Source of the DNA: Cavia porcellus
Taxonomy: Eukaryota; Chordata; Mammalia; Rodentia; Caviidae
Direction: 5' to 3'
NCBI RefSeq assembly: GCF_034190915.1
Contig: NW_026947496.1
Span: forward strand, 57,174,501 to 57,238,500
DNA length: 64,000 bases
In this document: positions 26,874 through 39,253 of the stretch, piece after piece
Layout of the letters: each line of letters starts with the position of its first letter
How positions within the stretch are numbered: the first letter of the stretch is position 1
Made by a program: the position numbers and the translations under genes
The notes under the pieces: model-generated
The model's input: the letters and a program-made list of their open reading frames with translations, nothing else
The model's database searches: none
Told to the model about the DNA's origin: nothing

Positions 26874-26875
26874 AC
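26827..26875. repeat. (CA)n microsatellite
   Basis: About 20 CA units, one TC interruption, then a few more. Confidence 0.97.
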
Positions 26876-28324
26876 CCCATGCAACATCAACGAGAAACTT
26901 CTGAGTACTGTTCTGTGAAAGAACCTAGAAGACATTCTACTCATCAAAGCCTTAGTGCAGTGCAAGATTCACTGGACGGAAATTCAGCCAATCTAGAAAA
27001 AGTTCCTACTGGGCCAATAATCAGCAGTGTGACTAAGAAAACAATACCTGAAATGTTTTAAGCCTCACTGCTCTCATTTTCAACATAGTATAAAGATAGT
27101 GTGTACACAAATATATGCATGTACATGCAAATGAGTACAATTCAGTTTCATCAAACTATTATGCTTCTCAGTGTATTTTCGTTCTTCCTTAGCAAACACT
27201 GCTTCTTTACAGTGATACAGCCAAGTAATTCAGAGCTTCTTGATCACAAGACCCAACAACTTTTTCTCAGATTCCATCTACATCCATTTCTCTTTCCTGA
27301 CAACTTTGTCAAGCTCCACTTTTCACGCAGAGTTGTAGTTCTTTCCACTCTCTGCTCAGTCTTTCCTTACCTTTCGTATTGCACCAGAGGTTCTGACCCT
27401 CCTTTTATTCATAGCCTCCAAACCACACTTTTAAGCAGGATCATTGGTTGCTGTCATTACACAGAAGCTTCCCTACCTTGATTTCCTGCCATGATATAAG
27501 GAGATATTGACAATGACACAGAGTTTCAATCTTTTGATTTTAGCAGACTTCTGGCTCCTACTGGTCAGGTTCTCTTCAGCACTTTGAAATTCAGTATGTC
27601 CAAAGCACATCAAAATCCCCGCCTCTTATGTGTTTCTTATTTCTGTTAATTGTCTCATTATCCTCCTACTCAATTCCAGAACCTCAAAGGTTCCTTTCCA
27701 CCGTCTCTTCTCTCTCACTGGGCAAAAACATCCAATTTTTTGTCATGTCTGTTCAACGCAGATTTTATAGTTTCTCTCATCTCCAATGTTATCTTTTTTC
27801 ACTCTGCTACAGTCTGTACATGTAAACTATCCCTCACTTGACAGATTGCATTAACACCACGCAGCCCTTCTTTCCTTCAGATTTTCTTCCTTTCCCTCTC
27901 TCCCAAAAAACATCCAGCCCAAGCAATATTCTTATAACAATATTGTTTGTTTCTCAATCTTCAGACACAATTTCTTTTTTTCCTAGCCTTGGAGGTTGAG
28001 GAGAATACAGACCTGGAATGCCCAGTAAGAACATGATGCAAGATGCATTTAAGCTTTCTAGTTGCAAAAAAGAAAATGATACAGGTGAAAGTAATTTAAT
28101 TGTGTATTTTATATATCTTGTTGATTCAACATGCAATCACTATAATATAATCATCAATAGAACATTTCCCATTTTTTAATAATACATCTCTATGTATTAT
28201 GGTGGGTGGGTGTTATTGTACACACATGGCAAATCTCAATTTGGTTTAACTGCACTTCAAGTATTCAGTGTCGCATGTGTAGCTACTATATTAGACAAGG
28301 AAGAATTAGAAAAACAAAATATGA

Positions 28325-28455
28325 GTTTGAAACCTGGCTCCACTTAATAACTACATGTGACTTTAGACAAAGTAATAATGTCTTTGTACCTTAGTTCCTC
28401 CCTACAAAGAAATGACAACTATCTCACAGGTTTGTTGTGAAAAATAAATAAACAC
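28325..28455 (-). mobile_element. MIR SINE relic, antisense
   Basis: gtttgaaacctggctccact, taataactacatgtgacttt, agacaaagtaataatgtctt, then tctcacaggtttgttgtgaa: the MIR complement in order. Confidence 0.75.
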
Positions 28456-28836
28456 AAATTCATAGGTGAACCTGGAAGATATTAATGCAAGAGAAATGAA
28501 CCAGGCACAAGAAGACAAATATTACCAGAGCCTTCTCATATGTGAAATCTCCTAAGCCAAAGTCTTAGAAGCAGAAGGCAGAGGATGCTCATGACAGGCT
28601 AGAAGTGACACAATGGAAGATGCTGGTCAAAGAGTACAAAGTTTCTGTTAGGAGAAACACTTTTTTAGTTTGGTTATTGAGTATAATTATATATAGAACT
28701 TGAAATTTGCTAAGACAGTTGATTTTAAATGTTCTCATCACAAAATAATGACATAGAAGGTGAGGGGTCTGTTAATTAGATTTTAATCAGTTGACAACAC
28801 GTCTGTGTACCAAAAAGCCACACCATAGACTATAAA

Positions 28837-28861
28837 CATATATATATATATATATATATAT
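28837..28861. repeat. (AT)n microsatellite
   Basis: About 12 AT units. Confidence 0.95.
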
Positions 28862-30009
28862 TTGTTATTAAAATTATCTTTTTTCAAATTATAATTTAAT
28901 TAAATAATTAACTAACATAAATTCACTGCTTAAGCCAGGGTTATCAGAAGCAAAACTTCAATGTGTACATATTAGTTATTGTCATTATTATCAAAGCTAT
29001 TCCAAGTTTGTCATATATGACTAAAAACCAGCTCTCTGTTATACTTTTTCTAAGTGCAAATTATCCTCTGTACCTAGTCTCTAAAATTATGTCCAAGTTA
29101 AACATGATGGTTGTGTCTAGGTCTATGTGAAGTAAGGCTGCAAAGCAGTTGTGGGGGACACTTGGAGGGACAGCTGCAATGGTGGGGTTCTAACCCAAGG
29201 CCCAGCGTAATTTAGATCTTGAACACTACTACTGAGCCCACAGATTGGGTTTTCATTTCCATCTTGACTCTAGGTACTATGTAAGAATTTTAGGAGGTTC
29301 TTTAACTTGTAAGAAGCCTTAGTCCTAAATTTTTAAAATAATGTTAATAACCACATGGGTCATAGAGGATCACCAGGAATTAATGATGAAATTCAGGCAA
29401 GGCTCTTTGCTTGGTGCTTACTACAAATAAGTGTCAATGAATGTTCAGTATAATTATTACTTTTGGGTCAACTCAAACACTGCATTCTCCAAGAATAGTT
29501 TTTGTCTTCATTTCTGTAGGTATACTCAGAACTTCCATACCATTCTATCTATAGTTTTCTTAAATGAGGATCTCTCAACTTGTTGCTTTTCTCTCTTTTC
29601 ATGTTAACATGCCCCTTCTATTTTTCCTACTCTGACAGCAACCTGCTTCATCTGAAGGCTCCATACCAGTTACCTAAGGACTTTACACCCAGCAGACTCT
29701 CAGTACTCAGCCTGCTCACTGGCTGAGCACTTCACTTCAGGAAGTGAAGCTGGGATGCTATACATGGGATACATGAGACAAAAGAGCACAAGAAAGAAAG
29801 ATGAAGAGCCAGACTGGCCCTGCAGGTGAGAGAGGGTTAAGATGCGGCTACCTCCAGAAAGGAATAAGAGGAAGAAGGACAGGGGAGAAGGACGAGAACA
29901 CACTACAACAGCAAAAATACTGCCTTCTCTGTGCTAAGGTTATACTTGTAAGAAGCACATTATTTAATCAAAATCAAAACTCTTTTGGCATGTGTGAATT
30001 TTTATTCTT

Positions 30010-30085
30010 TAGTTTTGTTTTACTTTGTGGGCAGTACTGAGGGTCAATCCCAGAGTTTCTGTAGTGAGCTACATTCCCAGCCTTG
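30010..30085 (-). mobile_element. ID part of a probable B4 SINE, antisense
   Basis: gtgggcagtactgagggtca, atcccagagtttctgtagtg, agctacattcccagcc is a diverged ID complement. A B1 complement follows at 30305-30405 in the same orientation, so the two may be one B4 split by the pyrimidine repeat at 30091-30152 and further sequence. Confidence 0.6.
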
Positions 30086-30090
30086 CCAGC

Positions 30091-30152
30091 CTTCTTTCCT
30101 GCCTGCTTGCTTCCTTCTTTCCTTCCTTTTTTCCTTCCTTCCTTCCTTTTTC
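30091..30152. repeat. Pyrimidine (CTTC)n repeat
   Basis: Imperfect CTTC/CTTT units within the split B4 region. Confidence 0.9.
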
Positions 30153-30304
30153 ATCATCATTTCTATTCCATCATGCTTTCCTTTCAGAATGGGCATGTGG
30201 CACTGTATGTTGGAAGCATGTAATTATTTTTTTCACTTTATTTCTGAAAGAATTTTAATACTATACATTTGCAAAACACAGTAATTACATTCCCTTGGGG
30301 GAAT

Positions 30305-30410
30305 AGGCCAATGTGCTAAGTGCCCAGGCTGGGCTCAAACTTGTGATCCCCCTGCCTCAGTCTTCCACAGAGCTAGGATCATAGGTGTGCACCAAAATAC
30401 TCAGTCTGTA
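30305..30410 (-). mobile_element. B1-like SINE segment, antisense
   Basis: cccaggctgggctcaaactt, gtgatccccctgcctcagtc and gagctaggatcataggtgtg are recognisable B1 (7SL-derived) complement blocks in order. Confidence 0.75.
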
Positions 30411-31385
30411 TGTTGTGAAAAGTATGTAGATGTATGTTTGTGTGTGTTTGTACACGCACACTTGAAGTATGTTATACTTCAAGTTCACCATTGCTCATGA
30501 GCTAACATGTAATATTTGTACCCTTACAAAGGAGAAACCAAATCTAAATATCTCTGCTAATAACATCCAAATAATGATATGGACAGGGTATTCAAGTCCA
30601 ATTTTATGTGATAAGCACATTAAGACACCTAAGCACTTAGGCAACAGGTAGACTGGTTTGAATGTGGATTTTATTTGTAAGAGTCAGTGAACTATCAGAT
30701 ACTTTTGAGACAATAGATACTTTAAGAGCTAAATAAAACTATTGGTTTTATTCAATGTTACATGTTTTTTGAGCCATATCTAGACTTCTAGCAATTCTTT
30801 TTTTAAAAATTCTCTAAACCCCTTCTTAGTCATCACAAGCTTACAAAAGTCCAATTTGCAGTGATCGATAATCAAGGTTGTAAGAAAAAAACAATAATAA
30901 CACATCTTTTACTGCTCACATTCATGTTCTGATAAACTGTCAAGATGTAAATGAGATAAATGAAAAGCAATTCAAGATTTAGGCTGCTGTAATAGTGAGA
31001 ATGAGTTTATCTGTAAAAACATGGAGGACGTTAAAATTTATAAGCAGAGATCACTGACATCTCCATTTCATAAGTACTGATGCTATCAAAGCATATTGCA
31101 CTGTGCACAAACACTACAGGAAAAATGACAGACATTTAAGCTTATAGGAATAATTTATCTGAAGTTTCACATATAAGAGACAGGTTTAAATCTATTTTAA
31201 TATTAACTACCGTCCAATAGAAAGCCTTACTCATTTTTTCAGTATATATGAATGTGTTCATTAAAACCAATTAAAAATAGTCCTCGATCATTTCAGGAAG
31301 AACTTTCAAAATCTTTTTTTTAACGTTTTCAAAGTATTCTTTAATTACTATTTGGATAGAAGACTAACACAGATAGTTAGAAACA

Positions 31386-31525
31386 TTAGCTTTATATATA
31401 GCCAAAATGGTGGTCTATGCCTGTAATCCCACTACCCTGGGAGACTCATAAAGAAATGGTTGCAAATTCAATTACAGCGTGAAAAATTTAGTAATTAAAT
31501 AAGATCCAGTTTAAGAAAAAACAAG
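31386..31525 (+). mobile_element. B1 SINE, sense, old
   Basis: gccaaaatggtggtctatgc, ctgtaatcccactaccctgg, then gcaaattcaattacagcgtg, ending A-rich. The order matches a diverged B1. Confidence 0.75.
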
Positions 31526-31599
31526 ACACAAGGACAGAAGGAAGAAAGGAAGGGGGAAAGTATGCTAAGAAAAGAGAAAGAGGAAAAGATGCAAAAACC

Positions 31600-32010
31600 A
31601 GGATGAATACTGGGATTGACACTTTTCACATAGCTGAGAAAAAATACCCAATGTCCAACATTAAAGGAGAAAAGACTTGTTTTGGTTTACTATATGTAGA
31701 GGTTTCAGCTCATAGTTGCCTGGCTCTAAGGCAGGGTGGTCTGATACAGAGGCATTGCAGGAGAGAAACAGTTCATGACAGACAGAAGGTCAAAAATGCA
31801 ACAACCAGTACGGACAAGCAACCACAACAGCATTCTTTGTTCCCATTTGTATTCTATCCAGACTAACCACCCTTAGGGCAGGTAGTACTCACACTCAGGT
31901 GGACCTTCCCATTCTCGACTCCCAGAACTGTGCCAAACCAACCGGTGCTCAACTTTAGTAATCGCACACCTGTGGAGGACCACCAAATGGTTCTCCTTAA
32001 AAGAAGAGCA
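31600..32010 (+). repeat. Possible old interspersed repeat, family not assigned
   Basis: gacttgttttggtttactat, agaggtttcagctcatagtt, then caactttagtaatcgcacac have the wording of repeats frequent in rodent genomes. I cannot assign a family. Confidence 0.3.
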
Positions 32011-32150
32011 TTTCTCTCCATTTTGGCTAAAGCAGGCCCTTACTATGTGTATTGATATGTACAGAACTGGCTAGGATATTTCTTTATCCCATCAACATCA
32101 ACTGGTTTTAAGTCAAGCAAAGGGGTCTAGCTGAGGTGATGATGTGCAGT

Positions 32151-32241
32151 TATTGTTTTGTTTTGTTGCAACGTGGACTGAACTTAAAATCTTGTGCTTA
32201 CCAGGCAAGATCTTGAGCCACTGAGCTATAGCCCTGACCCA
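32151..32241 (-). mobile_element. ID SINE, antisense, diverged, with 9-bp duplication
   Basis: A poly-T-like start (ttgttttgttttgttgc) precedes ttgtgcttaccaggcaagat and gccactgagctatagccct, the complement of an ID body. The flanks atgtgcagt at 32142-32150 and 32242-32250 match. The TACC end is diverged compared with the younger copies. Confidence 0.82.
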
Positions 32242-32470
32242 ATGTGCAGTCTTTAAAGCAGTGTGACAGGTCATGGATGCCCCAACTGTAGCTTTCAACT
32301 AGTATGTGTGACCTAGGCAGAGTGATGCTGTGTTGTCAGCTGGGACTGATCCTTGAGAAGGAGGCAAAGACATCTCAGGGAAGGAAAATTACAGATCAAA
32401 GCTAAGGAACCAACCCCAAAAATACAAGATACTTCTTCAAACTGTGTTATGAAGATTACTCTTTCTGCAC

Positions 32471-32490
32471 CTCTCTCTCTCTCTCTCTCT
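32471..32490. repeat. (CT)10 microsatellite
   Basis: Ten uninterrupted CT units. Confidence 0.95.
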
Positions 32491-34840
32491 GCATACTGCA
32501 GAGGTACTATCTTACCTAGCTCACATCACTCACATACTCCCCACTTCCCATCATTCTAACAGTCACTCATCCATGAGCCCCTCCCTTCTTGAATTAATAA
32601 AACCCAGGTCTGGCCCTGGATTGTGGTCATTGTACTAACTGGATTTAGGACCCCCTTTGCTCCCTACAACTATAGATAGGTATTTATTTCTATTCTCACC
32701 GTGGATTGCATTGGAAGTGGCAGACTGGAATTACTTATTGGAATTCCAATAACTTTTTCCTAGGATTACATATGTGACCTACACAGGACTGTGATGTAGA
32801 CAATGGATCAGGACTTCTATACACACCCTTGATCCCACAATCAAATTCTTAATCCCAGCATCACATACTCTAGCCACAGCCATCTCTGCAAAGGTCGCAC
32901 CTATAATTGTTTGAGGTTTTGGGGACACATCTAGACACTGGTTATGACAGGCAGTTAAAGATGTGCAACAGGAGTCTCGGTTTGTATTGAACACAATGCA
33001 ACTGTTGACAAGGAAACAAATAAAGTTCATGATTTTCCAGTGTAGCCCCAACTTGTGAATTTTGTTTCCACATGCTGTCCATCAGTAAATACATACTTAA
33101 AGAAAGCTGAAGGTCATATATTGTGGCCATACATTTTATCTTCAAAAACCATCTCCTAAAGAATGATCCACAGTTTTGCTTATAGCAAGTTCAGGGATAC
33201 ACATGAGCAGACAATCAATTCAACTGCCTTCCTTAATCCCTAACAGAAGCAGGGGATAATGCAGCTCTGCAGAATAAGGCCAGTGCCAAGTCAAGGTGTG
33301 GAGCGTTTACTGCTCTCTGTAAATGAATAGGAGCACATCATCAAGATGTCATCAAGCAAATTTTCCCTGGTCAGGTCAACTGAGACTTCTGAGTTCCTCA
33401 CTCCGATCCACCAGGAGAGGAAAAAAAAAATAGTACACAAAATTTGAACAAAACATCCTTTAACCAATCAAAACTTGGCTTAGTTCAATCAATGCAACCA
33501 AAGAAGTGGCCCATTTCTGGAGCTTCACATGGGGTAATTTCTCCCCTTCTCATGGCTACAGCATGGTTGTGGAGTAAAGCAGATATTGGAGACATTACCC
33601 TAAAATTCATTAAAAGACAGGTCAACAAAGACCTGTCCTTCCTCTAGAATTAGTACATTGTAGGATTAATGACTAGAAGTGACTCCCTAGATACTACCAT
33701 AATATTGGCAGATTATTATGCATGTGTTTTTCATTGGAATCTTAAAGAGAAGTTGTATGAAATAAGAATACTTTGTACTTTTACAGAAATACGATATTTT
33801 CTACATGATGTTTTCAAGTAATTATCAAGCATTATTTTAGTTAAATAAGGGCTACATTTCCAAAAGAGCTATATTTACTCAGTTAAGAATGAAATTAAAA
33901 ACATGATAGGATGTACTATGTGAAGATTAGCATGTTGACATGCATTGGCTTTTGGGTACTTGGCTTTCCAGAGTGCTATGCCTTATTCTTTGAAGATTCA
34001 AACAATTTTTAACTTTGCAACAACTTTCCTACTTTGGAAAAATAAAATTCTTGAAATTAAAAAAAAAAAGAAAGGAAAAAAAGAAAATAAAGCTTGTCTA
34101 TATTACCAAGAAAAGACATTGAAAATCTTAACTCATTTTATAAAATATTCAGTATTTACAGGCAATACACATTCAGGAGGCATTTATAACTTTTTGTGTG
34201 AAATTAAAGACACTATTATATTAATTAATCTGGTTTCCCTTTGGGTAAGCAGGAGATGCTAGAAAACATTTGCAAAACATTCAGGTCTCTATCTCATAAA
34301 TGCCTGGATCAATTCTGTCCAACAAAATATAACACAGACTACACTCATAGTTTAAATTCTCTACAGGCATATGAATGGCTAAAAAAAGAGACATTAACCT
34401 TTAACAGTATTTTACTTAACCTAATATATCTAAAATATTAACTTTTCAAAATATAAACAGTATAAAAATTATTGTATTTTCTAAACTCTTAAATTTTTTT
34501 TTGTTTTGTTTTATACTAACCCTTTGAAATTCCGTGTGCATTTTACCTTTACAGAATATCACAATCTAGTCTGCCACATTTCACATGCTGAATATTCGTA
34601 TGTGGCTGTGCTGCCTACAATGGACAGAAAACATCTAGAGTAAGCTAAAACAGCCAAGTATTTAACTCATGGGCAATGAAGTAGTAAAGCATAGCCTCCT
34701 GTGATCTTTAATTATTATTAGCCCATGGTTTAAACCAGGCACATCAAACCTGCACCTGTGACTTATCAATGCCTCACACTGGGCTACACTGAGTGAAGAA
34801 GCATTATTTTGTGGACCATATAAAATACATGATACATTTA

Positions 34841-34844
<4 letters not shown>

Positions 34845-34886
<42 letters not shown>
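34845..34886. repeat. (AT)n microsatellite
   Basis: About 21 uninterrupted units. Confidence 0.97.
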
Positions 34887-34887
<1 letters not shown>

Positions 34888-35074
34888 AAACCTTGCACTT
34901 TTATATTTTTTTTTTATTTTAACAGGCACATGCAGCCTACTGCTGTAGTTGGATAAGCCTACTCTAAAATCATGACTTTATTCCAGAAAAGAAACTATTC
35001 AAGAAGTAACCACTACTGACTGAGAAATTCTAGTGTGATTTCAGAGGTAAAATGCTTCAGATAACCACGCTGAC

Positions 35075-35165
35075 TGGCAGTTACTGAGACTGTTTCTTCA
35101 TCTTTAAAATAGAAAAAGAAATAATGCACTTGCCACAGTGCCTGGACCAAGGTAAGGAGTTCCCA
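35075..35165 (-). mobile_element. Possible MIR fragment, antisense
   Basis: ctgagactgtttcttcatct, ttaaaatagaaaaag, gcacttgccacagtgcctgg are consistent with the 3' half of a MIR complement. Confidence 0.4.
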
Positions 35166-37209
35166 TTTATTAATACAATTGTTGATTTTTGTATCATTAA
35201 TACTGTTTTAAACTTCACTGATGCTACTTCCTTTCTGGCTTCTTGTCAGATGTTCAGAATAGAAAAGTTTCTCTTCTCTGTCTTTGTTTTTTACTTATAT
35301 CTCTGGCTCTGAAATTCAGCAAGAAAAGCATGTAGCATCCGGGCCCAGAAGACATATATTAAAATGTCAGTTCTATAAATACTGGGATATCATCAATTCT
35401 GTTCACTGCTAAACCCCAGATGCCTTGAATTACTCAACAGAGACAATATTTACTCTATTTTGTGGGTGGTACATTCTGATATTTTTAATTCATCTTTTTA
35501 AAATGGTAATTTATCCATTCCAATTCAAAATATTGGTCCTAGACCATGAAGGTGACATTTTTACCCAGTACTGAGGAGTCACCTTCCCTTTGTAAAACCC
35601 TCACTCCTATATGGTAATGCATTTTCAATTCACCTGTTCTGTACACCCTTTTATATGAACAGAGGTAACTTAACTCCAAACAGAATTGTATAGGCCTGCA
35701 AGTTATTTTCAACTCATCATTTTTTCTCATGCCTCACACTAAACTGCATCTTATAGTTCAACCTCCAAAACATATTCAAAGCACTCATATATCAGCCTTT
35801 CAAACATATTCAAAACATCATGCTCCAACCATGCTGCCATCCTGGAGTCAGCCACCAAAGCCCCTTGCCTGATTAACCCATCACTGTCCAACTGTGCCCC
35901 TACTGGCTTCTATTTCTGTGCAATCAATCTGCGACATGGAAACCATCAGCATCCTTTAGAGAAATAAACCAGATCACCCCACTGTTCTGTTCAACCGTGT
36001 GTCTCCTGAGAGAATTTAGAGTGAAAGTTCAAAATGATTTTAGCGCTATGTCCATTTTGCACTGTGTCCACTTTCACATTTCCTAGTGGCTCTTATCTCC
36101 CACTTCCATTACATAACTCCTCCCGGGCCTACAACCCAAGCTGACCAGGCTGACATTATCGCGGATTTTGAAACTTCAGCAGGATACATGAGGGCCGTGC
36201 CTGAGATTTCTTCTCTAGATATCCACACAGTCAGCTTCTCCCCACAGAATCTTTGCTCACATATAACCTTCACAATGACCACTGACTTGAAGACCTTATT
36301 TAAAGTAGTAACCCACATCTCATGCTCCACACTCTCACCCTACTCTCCACCCCGTCCCACAGTACCATTTCCTTCTAACTCAATGGCATTGTCAGTTTCA
36401 ATGTGACGGATGTCTGAAAATTCCACAGAAACAATGATCTTCATACATTTTCTGAAAATAGAGACTGACACATAAAGGATCTTAATAATTATTTGTTCAG
36501 AAAAAAGGTTCTTTAAGAGTTGGTAAGTGAAACTGGAATATTTCATATCTGTCTTATTATGCAGAGTGTATTAGGGAAAAAGCAATCCCATAATTAAACT
36601 ATGGAATAGAACTTGGCTCTTTTAACTAATTTTTAAAGAGTATCTATTGTAAACTATGCATTGTATACTGAATGTTGATAATGAATGACTGCTTAGCATT
36701 TTTTGGTAAAAACCTAGTTAAATTACTATTGGTTTCTTTGTTGTCTTTGTTATAGAGAAAACTTGCAGACAAAAACAGCAGAAGAAAAGGAAGAAAATGC
36801 ACAAACATAACAAAAATTTGAGAAGACAGAAAACACAACACATCGAATAGCTATGGCATTTATTGAGTTTATTTCTTCTGCTAGCCCCTAAGTTTGTTTA
36901 CTTTCTTGTATTAATATCTAAAATACATAGCATAGTCCCTAAATCACAAATTTATTTGAATGCTCTACCTAGCAAATGCCCTACTATTTAACAGAGTATC
37001 ACACATAGAAGCAAGCCTTTCTTTCTAAATTTTACCTAGATCCAGGAACCCAAAATGCAGTATAGAATGTACAGTGTATAAGCAATACTTTAAAAAAGTT
37101 TTAAAAGCCCAATTTTTCTCCATAATATAAGAATGATGAAAGCCAATTTCCTAAGTATTACACTATATGGGCTTCATTATATTTATATTACTTGAATTTT
37201 TCATAGTTT

Positions 37210-37245
37210 TTGGGTTTTTTTGTTTTGTTTAGTTTTGTTTTTTTT

Positions 37246-37279
<34 letters not shown>

Positions 37280-37355
37280 GTACCAGGTATCTAACTTGTG
37301 ACCTTGTGCTTGCCAGGCAGGTGCTTATGCCACTGAGCTAAATCCCTGCTCCCCC
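37210..37355 (-). mobile_element. ID SINE, antisense, with long T-rich (A-tail) run
   Basis: A T-rich run from about 37210 to 37278 is followed by ggtaccaggtatctaacttg, tgccaggcaggtgcttatgc and cactgagctaaatccc. This is the minus-strand orientation of the GGTACC ID subfamily. I could not define a clean target duplication. Confidence 0.87.
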
Positions 37356-38485
37356 TTTTAAACTCTTAAAAATGTTTATCACCATATCCAAGTTTGAATT
37401 GAACTTTATATTCTTTAATGATTCATTTACATTTGAGTAAGATGGACATTGCTTTTTCTATAAATTTACTATAAACATATACCACATTTCTCAAAAAATG
37501 CAGAAACTTGATCAGTACAATTAGCCTACGGTGTAAAATTCCAAATAAACATTTTAACCTTTGAAAAACGGATCTTATTTTCTCCAGTTACCGTGTACTT
37601 CCCCTTTCTCAGTATAATTTATTTTCCCACAGCTGGGAAATTTCAAGATTGTTACTATAAAATTTAATATCACAAAGAATAACACTGCTGCAGTTTATTG
37701 CCTGCTATTTTTGCTCCTTTTATTAAAAGAAAATAAATTCAAAACTTTGCAAATGAAGAAGAGAATTCAAGAATAAAAATAGTTCAGTTTTGATATCTCT
37801 ATTGATCTTTCTCTAAAGTCCATTTTAAAAGGCAAAAATTTTATTATTACTCGTTTCTTTATCAGTACTAAATTAGTAGCTGAGTCAAATAAAATATTTT
37901 AGCAACAATTGAGACATCACAGTAAAAATATATAAAAACTGTAAAAAAATACTTAAAAGTAGTAAGCTTTAGCTTTAGCTACTTTATCATTATTGTTTAT
38001 GAACTTTTGCTACACTCGTATCCTTCAAATGCTTAAGACAGCTGTTCTAAAGTTTAAGGTGGAACCCTAGAAGTCCATTCAGCACACTGCTGCATACCCT
38101 GTGTTTTACCTGACACTTCCATTTGGCCTCATTTCACAACTCCCTCCTCTTCGAAAAGGGAAGAGACAAGCAACTTTGTTGTTGTTGTTGTTAGTTTTCT
38201 TTGGGTATCATAAAGAAATTGTGTTTGAATAGAATATTGTTCTTAGGAGACAAGTGCTGAATTTTTTAGGGGTGAGAGATGGTTTCTGTAACCCGTTTCA
38301 AATGGGTTAGCCAAAAGTAAATAAAAAATAAAACAAAATGTGAACATATATGCACACAGATAAATAATACAATAAAGTAGTACAATAGCAATCCTAAATA
38401 GTCCATATGTGGGTGTTAGTTATATTCTTTCAGCTCAATACATGTTTGACAACTTTTATCCTAAAAAGGAAGAAAACAATAAGCT

Positions 38486-38488
<3 letters not shown>

Positions 38489-38533
<45 letters not shown>
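38489..38533. repeat. (AT)n microsatellite near the start-codon exon
   Basis: About 22 uninterrupted units, located in the intron about 590 bp past the donor of the signal-peptide exon. Confidence 0.97.
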
Positions 38534-38534
<1 letters not shown>

Positions 38535-39121
38535 CTTTACTTTTTAAAACTCTCATATAGGAAACAATAAAATGAACTAACAAAGTAAACTCATAAATGA
38601 TTTACAAGAGTTCATTTTATATGCTACAAATACAGATTTTTTTTTCTTTTTACTTCATTCTAGATTCTAAATTCTCTAACAATTAAAAAATAAGACTATC
38701 TGCATCATGTGCTAAGAGAAAAACAGTATTATTTTTTCAGTATTTCATATGAAAATATTGATACATTTTAAATTTTATATTCTTGTATGCTAGAGCTTAC
38801 GACTTTCATTTTTGGGGGGATAAAGTTCTTTAATTTACATTCTCAAACTCTGGTTGCTCTATTTATAATACTAACTATAAATCAATAATAGATCTCTAAT
38901 AGTAGGCATTGACACATTTTCTCTCAAAAAACACATTGGAAAAATTAGTGGGAAAAGGCAATGGAAATCCAGTTATCAGAAGTGCTAAAATTAATTTTCT
39001 AAGGAAAAAATATTTGTTTTTCTTTGCCACTGATAAGTTTTATTCAACATTTAAACACTATTGAGGCATATGAATGAAGAATAGTTTTAACCTCAACTTA
39101 GAAAATGTAATTTATTGTTAC

Positions 39122-39173
39122 CTCCCAGGCAGCCAATGAGAGAAAGAAGGATCAACTGTTTCCATGACATCAT
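39122..39173 (-). CDS. CNTN3: Contactin-3 first coding exon: start codon and signal peptide
   Basis: Seen: on the minus strand, 52 coding nt read MMSWKQLILLSLIGCLG and then one base (G) of a split glycine codon, followed by donor G|GTAACA (GT at 39121-39120). The phase-1 exit matches the phase-1 entry of the exon at 12613, giving ...CLG-GELLLQ. Residues 1-17 have the shape of a signal peptide: a lysine near the start, a hydrophobic core, and small residues (C-L-G-G) at the probable cleavage site. Two ATG codons are adjacent. The first (39173) is chosen because it matches the usual MM start of mammalian contactin-3 and the expected length. The context before it (AAAA-ATG) has a purine at -3. 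The exon is too short to stand out as an open frame and was found from its protein similarity. Inference: secretion signal of a GPI-anchored neuronal protein. Confidence 0.9.
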
Positions 39174-39253
39174 TTTTAATTGCCAAAAGCAAGAGTAGCT
39201 CTTGTCCAGTCTCTGAGGAATATAATGTTTTGTCTTCAGGTAATTTCTTTAAT
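39174..39253 (-). other. CNTN3: 5' untranslated part of the CNTN3 start-codon exon
   Basis: Seen: upstream of the ATG on the minus strand are 80 nt ending at a plausible acceptor, ATATTTTACAG|ATTAAAG, with AG at 39255-39254. If used, the start-codon exon is 132 nt and an additional non-coding exon must lie at higher coordinates. A second, weaker AG (ATTCCTCAG|AGACTGG) lies inside this stretch, so the exact 5' boundary is uncertain. No in-frame upstream ATG is evident close to the start. Confidence 0.55.

Larger units (their letters stand above)
12740..39121 (-). other. CNTN3: CNTN3 intron between signal-peptide exon and first Ig exon (26.4 kb)
   Basis: Phases match across it, so no missing coding exon is implied. 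It contains the ID copies at 16942, 20294, 32151 and 37279, a B4 at 19588, B1/B4 pieces near 30000 and at 31386, MIR fossils, the hAT relic near 22540, and the simple repeats listed separately. Other stretches over 300 bp (for example 14000-16900, 17550-19480, 23600-26800, 28900-29980, 33300-34800, 35200-37100 and 37400-38480) show no supported gene. Long introns near the 5' end are usual for contactin genes. Confidence 0.85.

Noticed and set aside
27101..27481. 126-residue open frame on the plus strand
   Set aside because: Low-complexity Phe/Leu/Ser-rich translation of pyrimidine-rich intron. No family resemblance.
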